Positions 46,316-54,705 of a stretch of DNA of 64,000 nt are shown piece after piece; position 1 is the stretch's first letter, and each line of letters starts with the position of its first letter. Below the pieces are notes generated by a model. It ran no database searches and was not told the origin of the DNA. It was given only the letters and a program-made list of their open reading frames with translations. The stretch is from Persicirhabdus sediminis (lineage in GTDB: Bacteria > Verrucomicrobiota > Verrucomicrobiia > Verrucomicrobiales > Akkermansiaceae): positions 172,348-236,347 of the forward strand of contig NZ_JAENIM010000044.1 of NCBI RefSeq assembly GCF_016595495.1, in the 5' to 3' direction. Both the position numbers and the translations under genes were made by a program.

Positions 46316-46460
46316 ATTGTCGCCTCAGTCTAAGTAACTGACCATCATGCTAGCCAGCTAGGCGCCGGCATGATGGAAAATAACAGTCTATCAGAAATTG
46401 CTAGATTGTTACGTTTTAGTGTTTGTCATCAGCTGGCATTTGGTCCATGTGTCGGCTGTT

Positions 46461-47408
46461 ATGTTTAAACATTCACTTGCTTACATCTCTTCCCTCAGCC
46501 TAGCTATGATGCTAGCTGGAAGTAGCCACGCAGCTGATGAGTCAGCTGAAAAGACAACCAGCCTGCTAGAGCTCAGCTCACAAGAAGCTAATGCTGTGGC
46601 CGCTGCAGCCACCACTGAGGTAGATGAGCTGGACGAGGCTGAGCAGTTTCTAGCTAGCTTTACCTGGCAGAAAGAAGGGCCAGGAAGCTTGAACCAATGG
46701 GCGACGGTAGATTATCCTACAGGCTATTTATTCCTAGATGGTTCTGACGCAGCCAGATTTATGGAAGCGATTGGCAACCTGCCCGACGAGTATGTGGGGT
46801 TTGTGGCACCTGAATCATTAGATTGGTTTGTTCTATTCCAGTTTGATGATTGCGGTTATGTGGAAGATACAGACAAGAGTGATCTCGATGCAGATGCCTT
46901 GCTGGAGTCACTGCAAGAAAATGATGCTTTTTCTAACGATGCTCGTCGTGCTCAAGGAATCTCCGAGCTGTTTACTGAAGGTTGGGCGGTGCCACCACGT
47001 TATAACGAAAGCACTAACAATCTAGAATGGGCGCTTACATTACGTGATTCAGAAGGCAATAAAACCGTGAACTACATGACAAAACTGCTAGGTCGCGATG
47101 GCATCATGCACGTGACTTTGGTTTGTGACCCTGAAGATTTACAATCTGTGCTCGCTGACTATCAGTTGATCGTTAGCGGCCACAAGTATAGGGCTGGCAA
47201 TAGCTACGCTGAATACGTAGAGGGCGACAAGCTAGCTGGCTACGGGCTCAATGCTCTAGTGGCGGGTGGCGCGCTCTACGGAGCATCAAAGTTAGGATTG
47301 CTAGCTAAGATTGGTCTATTTTTCAAAAAAGGCTTCAAGCTGATTATTGTTGGGGTGATCGCTGTTGGAGCTTTCTTTAAGCGCCTCGTCTTTGGCCGCT
47401 CGGAGTAG
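46461..47408 (+). CDS. DUF2167 membrane protein, tandem copy 1
   Basis: 315 residues; start at 46461 (MFKHSLAYISSLSLAMMLAG) to match the paralogue, although the frame opens at 46398. A signal peptide (about 1-24), an acidic linker and the DUF2167 domain follow: TGYLFLDGSDAARFMEAIGN, DWFVLFQFDDCGYV, LDADALLESL, then NYMTKLLGRDGIM. A C-terminal membrane region (about 265-310) ends in basic residues. Thus it is anchored at its C-terminus with the domain exported. Function unknown. Confidence 0.82.
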   Translation: MFKHSLAYISSLSLAMMLAGSSHAADESAEKTTSLLELSSQEANAVAAAATTEVDELDEAEQFLASFTWQKEGPGSLNQWATVDYPTGYLFLDGSDAARFMEAIGNLPDEYVGFVAPESLDWFVLFQFDDCGYVEDTDKSDLDADALLESLQENDAFSNDARRAQGISELFTEGWAVPPRYNESTNNLEWALTLRDSEGNKTVNYMTKLLGRDGIMHVTLVCDPEDLQSVLADYQLIVSGHKYRAGNSYAEYVEGDKLAGYGLNALVAGGALYGASKLGLLAKIGLFFKKGFKLIIVGVIAVGAFFKRLVFGRSE

Positions 47409-47475
47409 AGCGCACTAGATCGCTTCGATTTGGTGTTTGTGATTAGTAGGTATTGTCTCCATCTTTTCGATCGTC

Positions 47476-48453
47476 ATGTTTAAACATTCACTTGCTTACA
47501 TCTCTTCCCTTAGCCTAGCTATGATGCTAGCTGGGGGAGTTCTAGCAGCTGATGAGCCGGCTGAGGAAACATCAGGTTTTTCTCAGTTATCGGCTGAGGA
47601 AGCTTTTGCTTTTGAATCTGGGCTGGTGAGTTCCCCCTTGCCGGACTCACAAACTAACTCGTCTTCTTCGCCGCAAAATGATCGAGCACGCTTGCTGAAT
47701 AAGTTCGCTTGGCAAAGAGATGGCATCGGGCATTTGGGTGAGTGGTCAAAAGTTAGATATACTAGCGGCTACCTATTTCTCGACGGCAAGGAGGCGAAAA
47801 AGTTCATGAAGGAGATCGACAACCTACCGGGTAATCCTGTTGGTTTGCTTGCTCCCAGCTCACTAGATTGGTTTGTGATTTTTGATTATGAGCCCTGTGG
47901 TTATGTGAATGATGACGACCAGGGTGAGCTCGATGCTGATGCGCTACTAAAGGCGCTGAAAGCTGATGATAAGCGGGCTAACGCCCAGCGTCGAAGTATG
48001 GGGATCCGCGAACTCTATACAGAAAGTTGGGCATTAAAACCGAGCTATAACGCACAGACTAACAATCTAGAGTGGGCTGTTATATTGCGATCTCCAGATG
48101 GTGAGAAGAGCATTAATTATATGACGAAGCTGCTAGGTCGTGACGGCATCATGCATTTGACCTTAGTTTGTTATCCAGAGGAGCTTAACTCACTGAGGAG
48201 TGACTATCAGAAGATCATTGCTGGGCACAGGTATAATGCGGGCAAGTCATACCAAGAGTACACTAAGGGCGACAAGCTGGCTGGCTACGGGCTCAGTGCT
48301 CTAGTGGCGGGTGGCGCGATCTACGGGGCATCGAAGTTAGGCCTGCTAGGGCAGATTGGCTTATTATTCAAAAAAGGCATCAAGCTGATTATTGTTGGGG
48401 TGATCGCTGTTGCAGCCTTCTTCAAGCGCCTCGTCTTTGGCCGCTCGGAGTAG
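47476..48453 (+). CDS. DUF2167 membrane protein, tandem copy 2
   Basis: 325 residues. The signal peptide matches copy 1 almost base for base, and so does the C-terminal membrane segment. The linker after the signal peptide is different and longer, with a Ser/Pro/Asn stretch. The DUF2167 core (GYLFLDGKEAKKFMKEIDN, DWFVIFDYEPCGYV, LDADALLKALK) is diverged. Starts 67 bases after copy 1; likely cotranscribed. Confidence 0.82.
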   Translation: MFKHSLAYISSLSLAMMLAGGVLAADEPAEETSGFSQLSAEEAFAFESGLVSSPLPDSQTNSSSSPQNDRARLLNKFAWQRDGIGHLGEWSKVRYTSGYLFLDGKEAKKFMKEIDNLPGNPVGLLAPSSLDWFVIFDYEPCGYVNDDDQGELDADALLKALKADDKRANAQRRSMGIRELYTESWALKPSYNAQTNNLEWAVILRSPDGEKSINYMTKLLGRDGIMHLTLVCYPEELNSLRSDYQKIIAGHRYNAGKSYQEYTKGDKLAGYGLSALVAGGAIYGASKLGLLGQIGLLFKKGIKLIIVGVIAVAAFFKRLVFGRSE

Positions 48454-48492
48454 AGCTTTATTTCTAGCTGGCGTTAGTTACTATCGATACAA

Positions 48493-49350
48493 GTGAGCGA
48501 CGGGCAAACATTCTATCTATTACTGGCGGCATTCTACCTGCTAGAGTGCAGCAAATGGCTAGGTGAAAACCAGCTACTGTGGCAGGGGCGCTGGGTGCGT
48601 AAACATTGGGCGCTGCGAGCGAAGCGCCAGCTGGTAGAGCTGCATGGCATCAGCAAGAAGATATTCGCCACCTCGCTGGCGCCAGGGGTGAGCTTTCCCA
48701 TCGTCTGCGTGGCTGGATCTTATGACCAGAGCCAGCCACGGGCGCGGACCATGCGCCGCTCAGTATCACGCTTCCTACGTGTAGCGCGTCCTCTGCGCTG
48801 GATGTCGACTTTGTTATTTCTATTATGTTTTGTCGGCTATCCAGCATTGATCATTTTGCAAAAAAACGAATGGTTAGTGATCTATGCCATTGCTAACGGA
48901 TACTTGCTGCAGCTCTTCATTGCCATCGAGTACCGGCGATTGCAGAAGTTTTTAAAGCTGCCCGCGGGCATGGGCAAAGCGTGGTTGATAGAGTTTTTCT
49001 ACAATGCATTTTTCCCCTGGCATGCGATGCGCGCAGCTGATCGGCTTGCGGTCTCAATGACCAGCCGCTGGCACGAACTGCCATTGTTGCTGGCGATGCG
49101 CCACATGCCTGCGTGCACCAGCCAGCTGAAACATTATTGGCGACAGGCGCATTACGCAAAAAATCCCACCTATCAGCTAGCTGAAATGAAGGCTGTGTTA
49201 GGTTGTGAAAAGATTGACGTCTCCAGCTGGCTGGATGTCGAGTTAGACGGCGATGCCGGCCCGCGCTACTGCCCTTGCTGCCTGACGAGCTACGGCGAAG
49301 CCACCGAGACCTGCGCCGACTGCGATGGTGTGGAGCTGCGCCATGTCTAG
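48493..49350 (+). CDS. membrane protein with C-terminal zinc-ribbon-like motif
   Basis: 285 residues from a GTG start (MSDGQTFYLLLAAFYLLECS). Hydrophobic segments lie at about 5-18, 95-118 and 120-145. The C-terminus has two CXXC-type pairs (YCPCCLTSYG and CADCDGVEL), suggesting a metal ribbon. Conserved aromatic/basic stretches (WLIEFFYNAFFPWHAMRAADR) sit between. Family not recognised. It starts 40 bases after the second DUF2167 gene and is probably part of the same transcript. Confidence 0.65.
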   Translation: MSDGQTFYLLLAAFYLLECSKWLGENQLLWQGRWVRKHWALRAKRQLVELHGISKKIFATSLAPGVSFPIVCVAGSYDQSQPRARTMRRSVSRFLRVARPLRWMSTLLFLLCFVGYPALIILQKNEWLVIYAIANGYLLQLFIAIEYRRLQKFLKLPAGMGKAWLIEFFYNAFFPWHAMRAADRLAVSMTSRWHELPLLLAMRHMPACTSQLKHYWRQAHYAKNPTYQLAEMKAVLGCEKIDVSSWLDVELDGDAGPRYCPCCLTSYGEATETCADCDGVELRHV

Positions 49351-49437
49351 CAGCCCAGCTGGGCAATCGTAGCGATGTGAGTGAGATCCCGCATTCTGGT
49401 ATCGTATCACCACCGTCTAGCCGCTAATACATAGCAC

Positions 49438-50484
49438 ATGCAACACTTATATAAGTACACGGATAAACCTGAACTTTTTTTGAAAGATGGTTATCTGCGT
49501 GCATCACAGCTATCAGCTTTGAATGATCCTCTTGAAGCAAGCTACAATAAAGCAACTCTTAATAAAATTTGCGAGGATTACGAGTTGGACGCTAAGGTTG
49601 TCCTTAGGGGAGTCGACGAATTAGGAGTCATTTGTTTAACGGAGAGTAAGGACAACCTGCTCATGTGGTCACACTATGCTAATTACCACGAAGGGGCTGT
49701 TATTGAGTTTAAGATAGAAACTAAATACAGGACATCCTGCATAGGTGATCTAGATTTGGACGAAACTTACAAGTTACTTGAAAAATTAGATAAAAAAGAA
49801 AGAAAGGCTATTATACCAGCATACAAAAAAAAGAAGATCGGCCTGCTTAGTGATTTAGTAGTATCAGGCCTATCTGAAGGCAATGAATCCCATAAAAGAC
49901 TATTCACAGGAGAATGTTTGCCAGTCAGGTATCGACCATCTCCGATTTGTCACACAACTATGTCAGATTCAAATCTCGGGGATCTCGATTGGACGGGCAA
50001 AGAGGACAGATTGTCATTCGAGCTATTTCGCCAAAAAAGTGACGCCTGGAGCTACGAAAAAGAACACCGAATCACACTAAAGCTAGCACAGGCACATAGA
50101 GTTCAGATTGATAGCCAAGCTGAGCTAGATCGGCTAGTCCATGAATTCAAAATGAACGAGATGTTCCTTGAGGAACTTAATGCAATCGCTAAAAAGAAAA
50201 ATGATGATCCCAAGATAATCTTCGACCTTGATGAGGTGCCCAATAAAGATGATAGAATGGCTTATGGAAGAACCCTTGCTAAACTTAGTAACAATGCCAA
50301 AAATTTATATCTGTTCAGAACAGATGAGCGTCATCTTTGGTCAATCTCATTTGGATGCAAGGCTTCGCCCGAGGATATCAATAAATGGAGCATCCTCGCT
50401 AAGGCTAGAAATAAAAGTATCGAGGAATATAAGGCTGAATTCCTTAGTAATCACTATGCTTTGAAGTTTGAAAAGAAGGCGTGA
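49438..50484 (+). CDS. DUF2971 family protein
   Basis: 348 residues. The N-terminus LYKYTDKPELFLKDGYLRAS with LNDPLEASYN, then CLTESKDNLLMWSHYANYHEGAVIEF, is the DUF2971 pattern; SYEKEHRITLK is its later element. Function is not established; related genes are frequent in defence and accessory islands. A+T-richer than the surroundings, and I saw no AGCTGG/CCAGCT word in it, so it was probably acquired. A longer C-terminal half (about 230-348) is unique to this protein. Confidence 0.8.
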   Translation: MQHLYKYTDKPELFLKDGYLRASQLSALNDPLEASYNKATLNKICEDYELDAKVVLRGVDELGVICLTESKDNLLMWSHYANYHEGAVIEFKIETKYRTSCIGDLDLDETYKLLEKLDKKERKAIIPAYKKKKIGLLSDLVVSGLSEGNESHKRLFTGECLPVRYRPSPICHTTMSDSNLGDLDWTGKEDRLSFELFRQKSDAWSYEKEHRITLKLAQAHRVQIDSQAELDRLVHEFKMNEMFLEELNAIAKKKNDDPKIIFDLDEVPNKDDRMAYGRTLAKLSNNAKNLYLFRTDERHLWSISFGCKASPEDINKWSILAKARNKSIEEYKAEFLSNHYALKFEKKA

Positions 50485-50490
50485 ACCGAA

Positions 50491-50710
50491 TCATCTAACC
50501 AACACAGTACTAGGCAACAGCGTTAAATTATCTAGCTGATCAATCAGCTGGGCTTTTTGTTCCTCGGCCTCGTGTTGGCTCGCCTGAGCGGCGGTGTACT
50601 GAGCCTGTAGGGCCATGATCTCGGGCTTGGTTTTCTCGCCCTTCTCTAGCGTTCTTTGCCGCATTCAGCGCAGCTAGCTTCGCTGCCGCAGCATCATTAG
50701 CGGCTTACAG
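50491..50710 (-). pseudogene. 3' remnant of a coiled-coil protein gene
   Basis: Reading the minus strand from about 50640 to the stop at 50491 gives GEKTKPEIMALQAQYTAAQA, then an Ala/Gln/Glu-rich helix ending LLPSTVLVR. Just upstream a frame shift is needed to continue in NDAAAAKLAALNAAK, and the sequence then dissolves into a 13-bp tandem repeat. It has the AGCTGG-rich composition of resident genes, so it looks like a decayed native gene disrupted next to the island. Confidence 0.5.
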
Positions 50711-50762
50711 CTTGGCATTACAGCTTGGCATTACAGCTTGGCATTACAGCTTGGCATTACAG
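50711..50762. repeat. 13-bp tandem repeat, four copies
   Basis: CTTGGCATTACAG repeated four times without interruption, with a partial copy before it. The period is not a multiple of three. It joins the broken end of the coiled-coil remnant. Confidence 0.9.
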
Positions 50763-51269
50763 CTCTGCCATGTTTTTCCACAGAGGGATAGTAGCGGTTA
50801 GTCCAATAGTTTAGCTCTTTGCCTACTCGTTGATATATATCGATAATCTCTTTATGAAATTCTTCATTAAAACCAATCAGATCTCTCCTATAGCACAGGT
50901 CAACGCGTCGAGGGGTGCGTTTAACTTAGAATTGTATATTTGTATAAAAAAGTTACTTGGTTCTAACGGAATTAGAAAAATATTTTCTTTATTTTGGGGC
51001 GTATTCACCTTGATTTCCAAGTTTTCCTACAGAGAAAAACTCAACTTACTCTATATGAGGGAGTTGAGTTTTTTGTGACGACGAGCGCTATATATTAAGG
51101 GTTTTGAACGTCCAAAACGGCCACTTTTGAGATTTTTCGCGTCAAAACTAATTCTGTAAAGACGCAAAACTAACTGATAGACGGAGTTGGACTTGAGATT
51201 TATCTTTCACTGTATCGTTAGCGTGCTAGGGCTTTAGAAGCCTTGTAGGCATGAACAAAAGAACCCGTT
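50763..51269. other. A+T-rich intergenic stretch of the island
   Basis: No convincing gene; an 82-codon frame at 50830-51078 runs through a terminator and is rejected. It holds the terminator at 51035 and, before the nuclease gene, paired short motifs (GTCAAAACTAA and GCAAAACTAAC around 51150-51175) that could be regulatory. Confidence 0.5.
51035..51074. terminator. strong hairpin with flanking A and T runs
   Basis: AAAAACTCAACT (51035-51046) pairs with AGTTGAGTTTTTT (51062-51074). A-run on one side and T-run on the other make it usable in both directions. Confidence 0.7.
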
Positions 51270-52298
51270 ATGATCGTATTACTCAGAGCCAATAGAAAGC
51301 ACATTCAGGAACTAGCAAATGAAAACCTTGTGGGATATGGGTGGTCCGACGCTAATTTCGAAGAATGTACCTCAGCGGATGAATGCCTGAAGAAAGTGAT
51401 GGAGCTTGATTACACTGACCTAAGCGGTCGTCAGCAGGGCGTATTTCGTGGTCAATTTAGAATCCTAACTGATTTGAAAGAGGGAGACTATGTGGTCGTT
51501 CCTTCTTGGGGGGGGATCTACTTAGCCAAGGTCACTAAAAGTGGATTCAGTTACAGCCCTGCATACGGCAAGTACGACCAAGCAAACACTATTACGGTGG
51601 AATACCAAAAGAATGACGATGGTACTCTGCGTAATATTTCCCGCACTGAACTCACAGAAGGACTTCAGCGTCGATTAAAGTTCAAAGGAACTCTCAATCG
51701 ACTCGCTGAATTCCAAGAGGAACTTCAAGACGTGATCGAAAACAAAACCCTTGATGATAAGAGAGATGAACAACTTCAGTCGGATCAAGAAGCCTTAAAA
51801 ACTAACCTTATGGCCAGAATCCGTGGTGGCCGTACTGCTATGAAGAGTGGTGGCTTGGGGCTTGAAGAACTGATCAAAGAGCTGCTTGAGATTCAAGGGT
51901 ATGACGCCAGAATACTGGGTAAGAAAACGTTCTCAGGTATGGGTGATGCTGACGTAGTGGCTGAACGTACAGATCCATATTTAGGTGACCAGAAACTACT
52001 GGTCCAAGTAAAACATCATCAAAATATTACAGGCGAGCATATGCTGAAGCAGCTGGTGCATATTCACGAACACGAAGCGGACGAATGGGGTGAATACAAT
52101 CTAATTGCCATCACCTCAGCGGACGTAAGCGAAGAGCTCAGGAAGAAATACGAGGGAGTGGGCCAGCCGATTTCTGCAATCATAGCTGGCGAGCAACTAG
52201 CAGAAATGATCTACGAAAACATCAATAAATTCTCACCAGAAACGTTGAAAAAACTAGGCATCGTATTTGGTCCAAGATTACTCGGAAAAACTATCTAA
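51270..52298 (+). CDS. Mrr-like restriction endonuclease
   Basis: 342 residues. The N-terminal half (about 1-130) has a beta-rich module (GDYVVVPSWGGIYLAKVTKS) that could recognise DNA or a modified base. A charged helical linker follows. The C-terminal Mrr catalytic domain (about 200-300) shows GLGLEELIKELLEIQGYDA, GMGDADVVAE and LLVQVKHHQ, i.e. the D...QXK form of the PD-(D/E)XK site. There is no methyltransferase nearby, fitting a modification-dependent (type IV) enzyme that attacks methylated foreign DNA. Located in the accessory island. Confidence 0.82.
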   Translation: MIVLLRANRKHIQELANENLVGYGWSDANFEECTSADECLKKVMELDYTDLSGRQQGVFRGQFRILTDLKEGDYVVVPSWGGIYLAKVTKSGFSYSPAYGKYDQANTITVEYQKNDDGTLRNISRTELTEGLQRRLKFKGTLNRLAEFQEELQDVIENKTLDDKRDEQLQSDQEALKTNLMARIRGGRTAMKSGGLGLEELIKELLEIQGYDARILGKKTFSGMGDADVVAERTDPYLGDQKLLVQVKHHQNITGEHMLKQLVHIHEHEADEWGEYNLIAITSADVSEELRKKYEGVGQPISAIIAGEQLAEMIYENINKFSPETLKKLGIVFGPRLLGKTI

Positions 52299-52440
52299 TA
52301 GACACAGTCTTATGTGGCTAGAGTCTAACTATCTAGCTGGAGATTCCATTTTCTCCCACGGCACGCCTTGTTAGTCTGCTGGGCGGTTAGAGGGATAGAT
52401 GGATGAGCTGGAGATTTTTTGATAGATGGCTGGCGTTATT

Positions 52441-52710
52441 TCATGGGCCTTCGTTTGATGAGTTGTCTTCTTGTTGGCGTAAGGAGGCGTCATAAGCTGC
52501 TTTTTCTCTGCGATAGATCTTCACTGCCGAGTCGAAAAATTTCTCGGCGGGGATATGAATATTGGAAATTGCTGAGCTTTGCGCATGAGCCTTTGCCTGG
52601 GACCAAAGGCGTTCTAATGCCTCTTCTTCGCTCAGATGCACATAGGGGTGTGGTTGCGTAACCTTCGCTTCTGCTAGATACTTTCTGCGTAGTTTTTCTG
52701 CTCCTGTCAT
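52441..52710 (-). CDS. small helical hypothetical protein
   Basis: 89 residues starting MTGAEKLRRKYLAEAKV. Charged and amphipathic throughout (EEEALERLWSQAKAHAQ, then AEKFFDSAVKIYRREKAAY), consistent with a soluble alpha-helical protein. No signal peptide. Competing frames on the other strand have poor composition. Function unknown; no family recognised. Confidence 0.5.
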   Translation of the reverse strand: MTGAEKLRRKYLAEAKVTQPHPYVHLSEEEALERLWSQAKAHAQSSAISNIHIPAEKFFDSAVKIYRREKAAYDASLRQQEDNSSNEGP

Positions 52711-52799
52711 GGTTAGGGATAGGTGGGTGAAATCCTATATTCATCTAACCATGCCATTGGGAGGAGTTGAGGTCAATTAAGATTGTGATGGCTGTGGAT

Positions 52800-53190
52800 G
52801 TCTAGCAGGTGGATTTAGATGCCGGGATGTTTTGGCGGCTGAAATGGGCAGCTAGCTGGCGAGCACGTAGCTGCTTTGGAGGAAACTATGGGGAGCCCAT
52901 GCAGGGCTCGGGCATCGGGTGGGCTTTGTCCCCGCGGGATGGCTGCGCCATCGCACGGGGCTGGCATTTATGGATGCCTTCGGCAGCTGGAAGCGGGGCT
53001 GAAGTATTGCTTTGAAGATGTCTCGTTGGTGGTTTTGCGGGCTGGAGGGCACTGAAGTGCCTAGAAGTCGGCTGGTGGTCGGCTGGTGGTCGGCTGGTGG
53101 TCGGCTGGTGGGCGGTGCGCTGGGGAGATGAAAGCGGTGCTGAAGCACGCGCAGTCTAGATGCTGGAGCTAGCTGATGTGGGCACTGGAG
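52800..53190. repeat. non-coding block with inverted copies of window repeats
   Basis: 52,915-52,990 is the reverse complement of the CCCCGTG/CACGGGG hairpin segment found in the 3-kb tandem repeat (about 3130-3200), including the TGCCGAAGGCA mini-hairpin. 53,068-53,111 is an 11-bp tandem repeat (TCGGCTGGTGG, four copies). 53,115-53,175, read on the minus strand, matches the long element of the 8-9-kb array (CATCTAGA, GTGCTTTAGCACCG). Confidence 0.75.
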
Positions 53191-53218
53191 TGCCTAGGTG
53201 TTAGCTGGAATTTTGGGC

Positions 53219-53280
53219 AAAAAAATGCCTGACCGCAGTTGAGACATATTGACTTCATCTCAAAAATGCTCGCGGTCAGG
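53219..53280 (-). terminator. long hairpin terminator downstream of the rhodanese operon
   Basis: On the minus strand CCTGACCGC (53272-53280 side) pairs with GCGGTCAGG (53228-53236 side), with an inner GAGAT...CTC hairpin and a following T7. It is 80 bases after the rhodanese stop. A promoter-like TTGCAC-N16-TACTAT lies between on the same strand, so the segment could instead be a short separate RNA. Confidence 0.6.
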
Positions 53281-53360
53281 GTATTCAAAGCACTTAACTG
53301 TAAGCGCTTGAGATATAGTACGCTGGATGTGTGAATGTGCAAATTTTTCGCCTGATTTTT

Positions 53361-53819
53361 TTAATATCCGGCGGCTTGGAGTGCTTGCCAGCCACCGTGC
53401 AGTGCGTAGCAGTTGGGGTTCATTTGGTCGGCGATGAGTTTGTTGGCGATGGCTTTGGAGGTGCCGCAGCCGGTGGTTTTGCAGTAGATGACGACGCGGT
53501 CTGCGGTGATGATGCGTTCGGCGGCTTCGCCGAGCAGTGTTTCGTAGTCGTGTTCTTCGTCGTCGGTGCTGAGTAGGACGGAGTCTGGCATGCCGTCGGT
53601 TTGCCATTCTTTGTAGAGGCGTGCGTCTACCCAGAGGACGTTTTCGTTGGCCCAGTCGTTGATGACGGTTTGCAGGCAGATTTCTGGCTGGCTGAGGGTG
53701 GCTGGATCGCAGGGGATGGTGCGTTCTGGCTCGCCGAGGGTGAACCAGAGCGCGGCGGTGACGATGAGTGCGGCGATGGTGATGGCGCAGGCTTGGAGAA
53801 TGGTTTTCACTGGATTCAC
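53361..53819 (-). CDS. membrane-anchored rhodanese-domain protein
   Basis: 152 residues. An N-terminal membrane helix (about 8-29) is followed by a rhodanese fold with VLWVDARLYKEW and the active-site loop CKTTGCGTSKAI (catalytic Cys about residue 115). The C-terminus AlHGGWQALQAAGY is typical. It faces the periplasm and may carry sulfane sulfur or act on thiols. Last gene of the sigma-factor cluster on this strand. Confidence 0.85.
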   Translation of the reverse strand: MNPVKTILQACAITIAALIVTAALWFTLGEPERTIPCDPATLSQPEICLQTVINDWANENVLWVDARLYKEWQTDGMPDSVLLSTDDEEHDYETLLGEAAERIITADRVVIYCKTTGCGTSKAIANKLIADQMNPNCYALHGGWQALQAAGY

Positions 53820-53900
53820 GGAGCTGCTTTTGGTGTTTTGGAAAATGGGCCTGGTGGCTGGGCGGTCAGCTGGCTGGATGGTTCTGGGCCAGCGGGGAGA

Positions 53901-54578
53901 TTATTTGGCGGCTTTGATGGTGCAGAATGCTTGCAGCCGCTGGAAGCGTGGGATTTTTGCATCGGAGTGGATTTTGATGGAGGCAAATCCAGGTTTTGAG
54001 CTGTCTTTGGGGGTGATGGCGAGTTGGTATTTTTTGCCGGCTTCGATGGTTTTGAGATCGAGCTGGAAGTTGTCGCTGGTGGTATCGACTTTGGTGATTT
54101 TGATGGGCTCTGGGTTATTGATGGTGATGTCGATGGTTTTGCTGGTGGCTTCTTTGCCGAGCTCCCAGAGTAGTGTGCGCGGTGTGAGCTGGACGATTTC
54201 TGGGATGTTGATGCGCGCGGTGATGGTCATGGATGCCTTGTGAGCGGGGTCGCCTTTTTTCCACAGGTAGATGGATTTGTCGACGGTGCCGGAGAATGTG
54301 CCGAGCTTGAAGATGCCTTTGATGATGCCGGATTCGCCGGGTTTGTAGATGAGTTTGCCGCCGGAGATTTGTGCGCTGAGGCACGAACATGGTGCGTCTT
54401 GGCGGGTGATTTCGATGATTTCGTCGGATTTGTTGGCGAAGGGGAACTCGATGATGACGGTTTTGGCGTCAGCTGGCGCGTCTACTTCTTTGAGTGGTTC
54501 TTCAAAGGTGAGCTCGGCGGCGGTGAGGGCGCTGAGGGTGCAGCAGAAGATGGCGGTGAGGATGTGGCGCAGGGACAT
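53901..54578 (-). CDS. DUF1573 exported protein
   Basis: 225 residues with a signal peptide (about 1-20). DUF1573 hallmarks: FPFANKSDEIIEITR followed by the Cys pair in DAPCSCLSAQ, then YKPGESGIIKGIFKLGTFSG. An Ig-like repeat structure continues to the C-terminus (TITINNPEPIKITKVDTTS). DUF1573 proteins are common in Bacteroidetes, Planctomycetes and Verrucomicrobia and are often near redox proteins; here a rhodanese follows by 82 bases. Confidence 0.85.
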   Translation of the reverse strand: MSLRHILTAIFCCTLSALTAAELTFEEPLKEVDAPADAKTVIIEFPFANKSDEIIEITRQDAPCSCLSAQISGGKLIYKPGESGIIKGIFKLGTFSGTVDKSIYLWKKGDPAHKASMTITARINIPEIVQLTPRTLLWELGKEATSKTIDITINNPEPIKITKVDTTSDNFQLDLKTIEAGKKYQLAITPKDSSKPGFASIKIHSDAKIPRFQRLQAFCTIKAAK

Positions 54579-54705
54579 GGATGTGGTGGCTGGCTGGAGA
54601 AGAATGGACGTGGTGCGAGGGGGGGAATTTTTTAAGAAAATGGAGGGGGAATGGGGAAAAAATGGGGGAAGACCGGAGGAGAAATAAGGGCGGGCAGCTA
54701 GCTGG

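Noticed and set aside
50711..50762. 13-bp repeats as replication iterons
   Set aside because: No replication initiator, DnaA boxes or plasmid genes nearby; more likely slippage at a decayed gene.
50830..51078. 82-codon frame upstream of the Mrr-like gene
   Set aside because: It reads straight through the strong terminator hairpin at 51035-51074 and has no family resemblance.
54240..54687. Plus-strand frames rich in Asp/Phe/Val opposite the DUF1573 gene
   Set aside because: Shadows of the GC-skewed minus-strand gene; the minus frame has the signal peptide and DUF1573 motifs.
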